Source: DAHUZL01 sp035533215 (GTDB taxonomy: Bacteria > Chloroflexota > Dormibacteria > Aeolococcales > Bog-877). Taken from it: a DNA stretch of 41,090 nt. Each line of letters begins with the position of its first letter. Positions within the stretch are counted from its first letter, which is position 1. The stretch is from the NCBI GenBank assembly GCA_035533215.1, contig DATLUG010000015.1, positions 1 through 41,090 on the forward strand. The letters run 5' to 3'. The notes beneath the pieces were generated by a model. That model was given only the letters and a program-made list of their open reading frames with translations. It was not told the DNA's origin and did not search any database. Below are positions 1-6,507 of the stretch, one piece after another. The translations under genes and the position numbers were made by a program.

Positions 1-1251
1 CAGAGGTAGCCGGAACGTGAACACCGAGCCACGACCCGGATCGCTCTCGAGCGAGATGCTCCCACCGTGGAGCTCGACGAGCCGGCGGGTCAGCGACAGT
101 CCGAGCCCGGTGCCCTCGACCTGACGGGTGGTCGCGTGGTCGAGCTGATAGAACTCGTCGAAGATGCGCTTGTGGTGTTCGGCCGGGATGCCGACCCCGG
201 TATCGCCGACGTCGACGATCAGGTCCTCGCTGTCCGCCCGGGCCGATACCCACACCTTGCCGCCCTGCGGCGTGAATTTGATGGCGTTGCTCAGCAGGTT
301 GTACAGCACCTGCTTGAACTTACTCTTGTCCGCACGGATCTCCAGGTGGGTCGGCACCACGTCGATGCTCAGGTCGATGTCGCGCCGCTCGCTCAGCGAG
401 CGAATCACGTTGTGGACCTCTTTGACCGCATCCTGCACGCCGAAGCGGTCGTAGGCGAGCTCCATGCGACCGGCCTCGATCTTGCTCAGGTCGAGCACGT
501 CGTTGACCAACTCGAGCAGGTGCTTCCCCGATGCGTGAATATTCTGGAGGCACTCCTGGCGCTGCTGGGGTGTGAGATCCACGAGGTTGTCCTTGAGGAT
601 TTCACTGAATCCCAGGATCGCGTTGAGCGGCGTGCGCAATTCATGGCTCATGTTGGCCAGGAATTCGCTCTTCAGCCGACTGTTCTCCCGCACCTGCGCG
701 TTGGCGATCTCCAGCTCGTGCTTGCTGACGGCGATCTCGTCCAGCTGCTTCTGCACCGCCGCGTGCAGGGTGGCGTTGTCGATGCTGATCGAGGCCTGGT
801 TCGCGATCACCTGCGCCAGTGCCTGCTCCAGGGCGGTGAAGGGGCGCACCTGCTTGCGGGCCAGGGTGAGCGCGCCCACCACCCGGCGGGGAGAGGCCAG
901 CGGCATCACTAAGGCGCTGCGGGGTGGATCGCCGCGGCTGAGCTCCTTGAACCGGGGGTCGCGGGTGGCGTCGCGCACGCTCGCCGAGCGGCCTTCGGCA
1001 ACCGCCCAGCCGACGATGCCCTCGCCGACCGCGAAGGTCGCCACCTCGGCGACCGCTTCGGTGTAGGGGAAGGTGGCCATCGCCCGCAGGCGACCCTGGT
1101 CCTCGTCGAGGAGGAAGACGGTGGCGACATCGCAGCCGACCTGCTGGGTCAGCGCGCGGAGCATGAAGTCGACGTTCTCCTTCAGCTCCAGGCTGGACGT
1201 GAAGAGATTGCCGACCTGCCCAAGCAGATCGACGAGCGTGGTGTCGTCCAT
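1..1251 (-). CDS. GAF-domain sensor histidine kinase (3' end beyond window)
   Basis: Translating the minus strand from ATG at 1251 gives 417 codons without a stop, running off the left edge. Residues about 15-160 form a GAF sensor domain (FAVGEGIVGWAVAEGRSA). A coiled linker follows, then the H-box MSHELRTPLN with phospho-acceptor His203. The HATPase_c part shows the N box (NLLSNAIKFTPQGG), the G1 box (DVGDTGVGIP) and the G2 region (GTGLGLSL). No membrane segment is seen, so it is probably a cytoplasmic two-component kinase. The protein is nearly complete; the visible end SVFTFRLPL is the usual end of the ATPase domain, so a receiver domain or the stop could follow. No partner regulator lies on this side. 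The signal is unknown. Confidence 0.9.
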   Translation of the reverse strand, partial: MDDTTLVDLLGQVGNLFTSSLELKENVDFMLRALTQQVGCDVATVFLLDEDQGRLRAMATFPYTEAVAEVATFAVGEGIVGWAVAEGRSASVRDATRDPRFKELSRGDPPRSALVMPLASPRRVVGALTLARKQVRPFTALEQALAQVIANQASISIDNATLHAAVQKQLDEIAVSKHELEIANAQVRENSRLKSEFLANMSHELRTPLNAILGFSEILKDNLVDLTPQQRQECLQNIHASGKHLLELVNDVLDLSKIEAGRMELAYDRFGVQDAVKEVHNVIRSLSERRDIDLSIDVVPTHLEIRADKSKFKQVLYNLLSNAIKFTPQGGKVWVSARADSEDLIVDVGDTGVGIPAEHHKRIFDEFYQLDHATTRQVEGTGLGLSLTRRLVELHGGSISLESDPGRGSVFTFRLPL

Positions 1252-1260
1252 CGAGCCCGC

Positions 1261-1266
1261 ATTATA
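1261..1266 (-). promoter_or_regulatory. -10 box of the histidine kinase gene
   Basis: A perfect TATAAT on the minus strand ends 9 nt before the kinase ATG. Initiation would fall 1-3 nt before the start codon, giving an essentially leaderless message. No convincing -35 hexamer or Shine-Dalgarno sequence is visible. Confidence 0.45.
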
Positions 1267-1428
1267 GGTGGCCACGATCGGCAAATCGAGGGGGGGGACG
1301 ATCGGAGCGGCTCTTGGGGGGCGAGCGGCCGTCCGGGAGGGGTGGTCGCGAGTCCCCGCCGGGCCCCGCCCGGCTGCGGGGCGGCGAGCCCCACCCCGGA
1401 CCGATCGCCTTCCCCGGGGCTCCGAGGG

Positions 1429-1434
1429 TAGGAT
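1429..1434 (+). promoter_or_regulatory. Candidate -10 box of selC
   Basis: TAGGAT ends exactly 6 nt before the first base of the tRNA (G1441). That spacing would put transcription start at position 1 of the mature tRNA, with no 5' leader. The same geometry precedes several protein genes here. No clear -35 box is visible. Confidence 0.4.
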
Positions 1435-1440
1435 CAGCTC

Positions 1441-1535
1441 GGGAGTGCATGGGTCCAGGTGGGCCCCTCGATCTTCAAAATCGATGGGGGGCGCGGTCAT
1501 CGTGTCCCCGGAGGGATCGTTCCCCTCGCCTCCCG
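1441..1535 (+). tRNA. selC: tRNA-Sec (anticodon UCA)
   Basis: This 95-nt cloverleaf has the hallmarks of bacterial selenocysteine tRNA. The acceptor 5' strand is 8 nt (1441-1448). The D-stem has 6 bp (1451-1456 with 1461-1466) and a 4-nt AGGT loop. The anticodon stem has 5 bp (1468-1472 with 1480-1484) around CTTCAAA, giving UCA at 1475-1477. The long variable arm has 9 bp (1487-1495 with 1501-1509) and loop GTCAT. The T-stem has 5 bp (1511-1515 with 1523-1527). The discriminator is G1535 and CCA is not encoded. Two oddities: the acceptor pairs best as 7 bp with T1446 bulged, and the T-loop is ATCGTTC instead of TTCRANY. It decodes the UGA of the formate dehydrogenase at 26988. Everything 3' of the anticodon stem lies in the 69-bp duplicated segment. 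Confidence 0.9.
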
Positions 1536-1538
1536 CAA
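1470..1538 (+). repeat. Left 69-bp direct repeat (attachment-site-like, within selC)
   Basis: These 69 bp are identical to 8802-8870. They start inside the anticodon stem and run through anticodon loop, variable arm, T-arm and 3' acceptor strand to 3 nt past the discriminator. Flanks differ on both sides of both copies. A duplicated tRNA 3' segment is the classic scar left when a tyrosine-recombinase element integrates into a tRNA gene; this copy keeps the whole tRNA. Confidence 0.85.
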
Positions 1539-1581
1539 TACGAAAAGATGGGAATGGCCTCGCCGTCCCGGTGCTTGTGGT

Positions 1582-1633
1582 TATGCGGCCGCATAGGTAA
1601 TTGGTGCACCTGATACCAGCACCGATACCAATT
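1582..1633. repeat. Palindrome and tandem repeats just inside the left attachment site
   Basis: A perfect 14-bp palindrome TATGCGGCCGCATA lies at 1582-1595. It is followed by AATTGGT (1599-1605) and its inverted partner ACCAATT (1627-1633). Between these are two adjacent near-identical repeats, GCACCTGATACCA (1606-1618) and GCACCGATACCA (1619-1630). Their position 44-95 bp inside the island suggests recombinase arm sites or operators. No other function can be assigned. Confidence 0.45.
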
Positions 1634-1784
1634 GGACGCTGACACAGACCTCCGGCCCGCGGCGACCCCGAGGCGGTCCGGGCACCCTGGCCCGCGCCTG
1701 GGCCTGTCACCATGGCGGCTTTCTCGGTCGGGCGAACTGAAGTTCGGGGCTCCGCGCCTGTCGGCCCGAGGCTAGACTCACTCC

Positions 1785-1976
1785 ATGACCGTCTCTGCCC
1801 ACGTCGGGGAGGAAGGTACCCTGACCACAACCTCCGCTAAGGCTGTCCGCGTCGCCCCAGCCGCCTCCGACTGGGAGCGGGCTATGGCTGACCCAGGCTT
1901 CGTCGCCGACATGGAGGAGTTCCTCGAACTCTCCGCCGCTTCGGACGCTGAACTCTGTGGAGACTCCGAAGAGTAG
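1785..1976 (+). CDS. Small acidic protein, putative antitoxin
   Basis: This 63-residue protein has an acidic C-terminal half (WERAMADPGFVADMEEFLEL) typical of antitoxin tails that bind a toxin. I do not recognise a specific family. The role is inferred from its position: its stop is 3 nt before a GTG opening a frame that resembles the N-terminus of MazF/PemK toxins. A -10-like TAGACT (1773-1778) ends exactly 6 nt before the ATG, suggesting leaderless expression. The toxin partner is cut short, so any surviving antitoxin would be an orphan. Confidence 0.55.
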   Translation: MTVSAHVGEEGTLTTTSAKAVRVAPAASDWERAMADPGFVADMEEFLELSAASDAELCGDSEE

Positions 1977-1979
1977 TCG

Positions 1980-2111
1980 GTGCCGAGGCGGTGGGGCGTC
2001 GTCCGGGTCGACTGGGGCAACCCGGTCGGGCACGAGCCAGCGAAGGAACGGCCGGCCTTGGTCGCCTCGTATAACGACCTTCACCTCACACCCTACGTGG
2101 TGGAGCTCTAG
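1980..2111 (+). pseudogene. MazF/PemK-like toxin, truncated
   Basis: From GTG at 1980 the frame encodes 43 residues: PRRWGVVRVDWGNPVGHEP, then KERPALVAS. This matches the start of MazF-family endoribonucleases, where a GDVWWVDLDP-like strand leads to GSEQAKTRPAVVVS. It continues with YNDLHLTPYVVEL and stops at 2109-2111, whereas family members are about 110 residues. The IS110 relic begins immediately downstream, so the C-terminal two thirds appear to have been lost at that insertion. The family assignment rests on a short match. Confidence 0.5.
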
Positions 2112-2927
2112 ATGCTCCTATGGTTTGTCAAGCGGCCCGGACGAGGTCGGTCCCGGCGACCAGGGCACGGAAGACCTGGCGGGCGAGGTAGCGCTTGAGG
2201 CAGCGGATGATCTCTTTCTTGGAGAGGCCTTCCGCGGTCCTGCGGGCCACGTAGTCCTTGGTCGGTTGATGCCACCGGAGGCGGCCGATGACGATGCGCC
2301 AGAGGGCGTTGTTGGCCTGCCGGTTGCCGCCGCGGTTGAGCCGATGGCGGCCGGTCGCCTTGCCGGATGAGGCGGGCAGCGGGGCCACGCCGCAGAGGTG
2401 CGCGAAGCTGGCCTCGGAGCGCAGCCGCTCGGGATGTCGCCAGCGGTCACCAGGAGCGCTCCCGCCACGTCGGGGCCGACCCCCTTTAGGGCGCACAGCT
2501 CGGGGGCGACCTCCTGGGTGAGACGCTCGAGCTCGACGTTCAGGGTGGCGATCTCCTCGCCGAGGTACTGATGGCGCCGCGCCAGAGCCCTCAGGGCCAT
2601 CTTGGACGCGGCCGTCGGCGTGGTGATCGGCCCGGGCCGGAAGGCCGCCAGGGTCTCGATGAGCGTCCGGCCCGTGAGCGAGCGCAGCGGCTCGCGGAGA
2701 TCAGCCGGAGCGGTGACGAGCAGGGAGTGAATCTGGTTGATGGTCTGGGTGGTGCTGTGGACGGCTGAGCGGCGAGCCACCCGCAGGGTACGGATCATGC
2801 CGACCCGGTCCTCATCGGCTTTGGGGATCGACGCCGCTCCTCCCGAGAGCACGGCCCGCGCCGACTCCGAATGTGCCGGACGAGGTCGGCCCACCGCTTC
2901 TGATTGCACGCGCGATGGGTAGACCAA
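2112..2927 (-). pseudogene. IS110-family transposase relic (N-terminally deleted, frameshifted)
   Basis: The minus strand encodes the middle and C-terminal parts of an IS110-type (DEDD, Transposase_20) transposase. The first segment has SARAVLSGGAASIPKAD, then MIRTLRVARRSAVHSTTQ and LKGVGPDVAGALLVTAGD. Near 2430 the frame shifts by one base and continues as ERLRSEASFAHLCGVAPLPA, then HRLNRGGNRQANNALWRIV and SKKEIIRCLKRYLARQVFRA, ending at 2128. Family members are about 350-400 residues; the N-terminal catalytic half is missing. The shift fits loss of one A in a GDNP-type codon. IS110 elements lack terminal inverted repeats, so exact ends cannot be read. Confidence 0.85.
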
Positions 2928-3432
2928 TAGTATCGAGGGGCGCTTCGGAAACCTGGCCGCCGGGACTTTGTAGGTCTGTCATCCGGAAATCTCCGCGACC
3001 CAGAGCCTGCCGCAGGCTGCGAGCGATTGCGGGCAGGTCAATCAAGACTGGACGGATGAGCAACACTTGCGACGTCGGCGTGCCCGCTTGGAGATCGGCG
3101 CGGACCAGGGCTGCCTCACGCGCGTCTTGACATGGCGCTACCACAACCAAGCGCGATCTGACATCGTCGCGTCCACCGATGAGCACTGGATGTGATACGC
3201 CGGTCGCGCCGGTCATGCTCGTTACTTCCTGAGGCTCAGTTCCAATCACTCGAAGGAAGCCGCGCCAGAAGTGGTGGTAGTCAGCGTCGCCCAGTATCGT
3301 TCTAGCCTTGAGCGCCGACGACTTCGCAACCGCGTTAGGGTCAGCTCGCCGTGCCGAGCGGGTGGGGACCGATGAGGATTCTGGCCTTCTCGGCTTGGGG
3401 GAGTTGCCCTTGCCGCTCCGACGGGTAGTCAT
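2812..3432 (-). CDS. Hypothetical protein, 3' end replaced by IS110 sequence
   Basis: From ATG at 3432 the frame encodes an unrecognised protein. Residues 1-45 are basic and low in complexity. A folded-looking region follows, containing KARTILGDADYHHFWRGFL, GVSHPVLIGGRDDVRSRLVV and LLIRPVLIDLPAIARSLRQA. From about 2930 the frame runs into the IS110 relic, so the natural C-terminus is lost and the stop at 2812 is accidental. This stretch looks less GC-rich than its neighbours, consistent with imported DNA. No catalytic motif is visible. The start is a guess; the frame stays open upstream to 3582. Confidence 0.4.
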   Translation of the reverse strand: MTTRRSGKGNSPKPRRPESSSVPTRSARRADPNAVAKSSALKARTILGDADYHHFWRGFLRVIGTEPQEVTSMTGATGVSHPVLIGGRDDVRSRLVVVAPCQDAREAALVRADLQAGTPTSQVLLIRPVLIDLPAIARSLRQALGRGDFRMTDLQSPGGQVSEAPLDTIGLPIARAIRSGGPTSSGTFGVGAGRALGRSGVDPQSR

Positions 3433-3863
3433 CTTCGAGCACTCACGGGAGAGTCGCCAGCCGGTAGAGTCGCGCGAGGTCGGCCACCCAGGGCGGTCAT
3501 TTGCGGTCTCCTTGGGCAGGGGCCTGCCCGGATAGTGGGCGGAAGGCGCTGAAATCGTACCCTCGACCGAACGGGCGTGCAACCCCGTCCTCTCCGACAG
3601 TCGACGGACGCCATGGGCGAGGCCCTGGCCCCGTCGTCGCCGCCCTCAGATCCTGGCCCGTCCGCGCGACGGCGTCGCCCCGGGTCGTCCCCATTGCGGA
3701 TTTCGGAGCAATCCGGTCAGCTGGACTTTTGTGGTTTTGGCCGGTCCCCGTGGACCGAGGGCGGTGGGGCCGTGGCCCGTCGTGTGGCCCCGCAGACGAC
3801 AAGAAGCCCTCCTGTGGCAAGGTGCGGATGGCTCTATCCAGCTCCGCCACGAGGAGGGCGCGG
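3433..3863. other. Island stretch without a recognisable gene
   Basis: Short overlapping frames exist on both strands, but none has a recognisable domain. Scraps such as SGYHDRALLVAELDRAIRTL and GPAKTTKVQLTGLLRNPQWG on the minus strand, in different frames, may be remains of decayed genes. No repeats or RNA features seen. Confidence 0.4.
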
Positions 3864-4678
3864 TCATGGTAGCCGCTGAATGCGGTCGGTGGCACGCCCT
3901 GGTCCCCTCGGCCTGGTGGCGGGTTCATAGGCCGACAGCTTCCAGGGTCCGTCCACCACCCGCCACAGGGGGTTGCTGGCGCAGGTCGAGGCGTCCTTGG
4001 ACTGCGCGGTGAGGAACTTCCACACCGCGATCGCGCCCGCCCGCGTCATGTCGTAGTTGCCCACCGGCCCCTGCATCGAGGTGCGGTCCCACACGCGCTG
4101 CGGGATCGGCTCGATGCTGCTCAGCTCCTGGTACAGGATCCAGGTGGGGCTGTAGGCCCTGTTGAAGGTGAGGCTGAACTGGTAGGGCCTGGACTTCGGG
4201 AAGCTCATCCCGGTGAGGGTGTCGGGGATGTTCCCCGGGACGTAGCCCACCCACTGCGCCGGCTCCGCCCGGAGCAGGTTCATCCAGAGCTCGATGTCGC
4301 GGTTGGTCACCCGCCGCCCGCCGGACCAGAGGTAGTGGTTGAGGGTGATCGTCACCGCCCGGCCGTGATTGGAGTAGGCCGGGGGCCGCCCGACACCGAG
4401 GTGGTAGTTGATGGTGAACTCGCCGTTGATCCCGTACCAGTAGAGCGGTCGCCACAGCTGGCTCGCGAACTGGAAGAGGTCGACGTTGTTGGACTCCGGC
4501 CCGCTGATGAAGGGCGAGATGAAGTTGGGAAGCTCTCCGGGGGGCAGGGCGAACGTGGCCACCCGCCGGCGACCCGCGGGTGCGCCCCGGGCACCGCCGC
4601 GCCGCCGGCGGCAAGTACCAGCAGCACCGCCGGCGCGCCGAGCGCGACCCGCCGCCACAGCGAACCGGCTCCGTTCAC
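3864..4678 (-). pseudogene. Peptide ABC transporter substrate-binding protein, frameshifted and truncated
   Basis: GTG at 4678 begins a signal peptide (GAPAVLLVLAAGGAAVPGA), but the mature protein is in another frame from about 4575 (RRVATFALPPGELPNFISPF). That frame is clearly paralogous to the intact protein at 6508-8388. Shared landmarks are WRPLYWYGINGE / YRPLYWFGENGT, the WDRTS motif, and NPLWRVVDGPW / DPLWQVVDGPW. Similarity ends near 3930 after WKLSAYE, leaving about 240 of about 620 residues, followed by unrelated sequence to the stop at 3864. A working SBP_bac_5 lipid-free binding protein would be secreted and feed a peptide transporter. With a frameshift and loss of the C-terminal lobe this copy is dead. 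Confidence 0.8.
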
Positions 4679-4860
4679 GGCGCCACCCCCGTCACCCGCC
4701 TGTCGCGGCTGCCCCCTCGCTCGCAGCAGGTGCGGCCGCGGCTACCCCGACCTCAGGCTATCCGGGGCTGGCGGCGCTGTCAAGCACACGTCCTCGGTGC
4801 GCGGGCGGACGGCCCCGTGCGCTGCAGGACCGTCGCCGCGGGCGGCGCGGGGGGCTCCGG

Positions 4861-6480
4861 TCAGGGCGACGCGGTGCGGTGGAAGTCCCCGCCGGAGAGG
4901 TGCGCCCGCATGAACCGCCCCTCGACCATGTCATCGAACCCGATCACCTCGGGTGTCGTCGGGTCGCTCCCGAGCCGAAAGCGCGTGGGCCCGACCGGCA
5001 CCAGCCGAAGGCTGCCCTCGAACGCCTCCGTGCCCCCGGGGGCGATCGCCACCAACTCCCCTGCCCGCGCCACCACACGGAGGTGCGCGAACCACGGGTT
5101 GTACGAGCGGTAATGGCCGACGAACGCTAAGAGTCCGTCCACGCCGGCCGTGGCCGCGGGTCGCGGCTCCCCTTGGCGGCCGTACCAGTCGCCGCCGTGG
5201 TGGAATCCCACCACCCGGCCGTCGATGCGCTCCTCCTCGAGGAGGAAGCGGTCGAGGCGGGGATGCGCGGCCAGCAGCGCCCCCGTGCCGGCGCGGCTGA
5301 TGCGGGCGGCGACTCCGCCGCAGCGCAGCCCCAGCCGGCCGTGACCCGCGTCGCCGATCTCGAACCGGCGGGTGCCGTCGGCGTACCTCCCGACGTACGC
5401 GGCCCCATCGCCCACCGTCCAGGGGTCGGGGGCGGAGGCGGAGGCGGGATCGGACCCGTCGCCCTCCCCGGCGAAGAGTGTCAGCGCCGCCCGGGCGATC
5501 CATGACGGGTCACCGGGACCGTTCGCGAGGACGACGACGCCAAGGCGCCGCCCGAGGTCGGCGATGAGCTCGGACCGGAACCCGACCATCCCGCCGCCGT
5601 GGTGCAGGACGGTCCCCCGGGGGCCCTGCCCGACGACAAGGCCCAGGGCGTAGCCCTCGGCCGCTGGAGCCCCGGGGGCCGACCAGGGCCGCGTCATCTC
5701 GGCAAAGCTCGGCGGGGCCAGCAACCGGCCCCCGGGACCCCCGCCGCCGTCAAGCAGCATGCGCACGAACGCGGTCATGTCCAGGGCGGTGGCGGCGATG
5801 CTGCCGTCCGCGGTCGCGGTCTCCAGCCACGTCGCGGGCCCCAGGCGGCCTCCCGGCGGCAGCGGCCGGTCGTCCAGGAACGCATCGTGGCCGACCGCCA
5901 TCCGCTGACGCACGTCGTTGGTGATGGCGGAGACGGTCGCGGTCATTCCCAGTGGCCCCAGCACGTCCTCGCGGAGCAGGTCCGGGTAGGGGCGGCCGCC
6001 GACCGCCTCCAGCAGGACACCGAGCAGCTTGTACCCGACATTGGAGTAGTGGAAGGCGCCGGGCGGGCAGGCGGCGGGCCCGCGGGTCAGCGCCAGGACC
6101 TCCGAGACCGCCTCCGGCGTCGACTCCGCGCCCTGGATGAGCCCGGCGCGGTGGGCGAGGAGGAGACGCGGCGTGATCGCCGCGGTGTGAGGGCCGACCG
6201 CAAGCCAGGGCAGCTCGATTTGCACTGGACGGTCCAGGTCGATCACCCCCCGCTCGACCTGCCGGAGCACGAGGGTGCTGGTGAATGACTTGGAGATCGA
6301 CCCGATCTCGAACAGCGTGGCGGTGTCGACCGCGCGACCAGACTCGAGGCTGGCGCTGCCGAAGGTGCCGCAGAAGATCGGCCGGGCGGCGTCGGTGACC
6401 CCGATCGCGACCCCGGGGAGGTTGGCGTCGCCCAGGGACGGCTCGATCAGTTCGGCGAGGCGCGCCTCAGGTGCGCCCAA
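4861..6480 (-). CDS. Serine hydrolase of the beta-lactamase / penicillin-binding class C family
   Basis: The protein has 539 residues from a TTG start at 6480. The family's three active-site motifs are present: SISK (Ser61, Lys64), YSN (Tyr145) and HHGG in place of KTG. The catalytic domain covers about residues 5-350. The C-terminal extension (about 360-539) contains VGRYADGTRRFEIG and VGHYRSYNPWFAHLR, resembling the lipocalin-like domain of esterase/aminopeptidase-type members. Substrates could be peptides, esters or cell-wall fragments. No signal peptide is visible from this start. It lies 27 bp after the peptide-binding protein gene on the same strand, so the two are probably co-transcribed and may both handle peptides. 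Confidence 0.88.
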   Translation of the reverse strand: MGAPEARLAELIEPSLGDANLPGVAIGVTDAARPIFCGTFGSASLESGRAVDTATLFEIGSISKSFTSTLVLRQVERGVIDLDRPVQIELPWLAVGPHTAAITPRLLLAHRAGLIQGAESTPEAVSEVLALTRGPAACPPGAFHYSNVGYKLLGVLLEAVGGRPYPDLLREDVLGPLGMTATVSAITNDVRQRMAVGHDAFLDDRPLPPGGRLGPATWLETATADGSIAATALDMTAFVRMLLDGGGGPGGRLLAPPSFAEMTRPWSAPGAPAAEGYALGLVVGQGPRGTVLHHGGGMVGFRSELIADLGRRLGVVVLANGPGDPSWIARAALTLFAGEGDGSDPASASAPDPWTVGDGAAYVGRYADGTRRFEIGDAGHGRLGLRCGGVAARISRAGTGALLAAHPRLDRFLLEEERIDGRVVGFHHGGDWYGRQGEPRPAATAGVDGLLAFVGHYRSYNPWFAHLRVVARAGELVAIAPGGTEAFEGSLRLVPVGPTRFRLGSDPTTPEVIGFDDMVEGRFMRAHLSGGDFHRTASP

Positions 6481-6507
6481 GCGCCCCCGGTCCGCGCGCG
6501 ACCTCGG

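Noticed and set aside
67..912. A 281-residue plus-strand frame at the left edge
   Set aside because: It is the antisense of the histidine kinase, whose GAF, H-box and ATPase motifs are unmistakable on the minus strand.
2118..2927. Programmed frameshift in the IS110 transposase
   Set aside because: IS110 transposases are made from one frame, the N-terminal half is missing as well, and the shift fits a single-base deletion, so this is decay.
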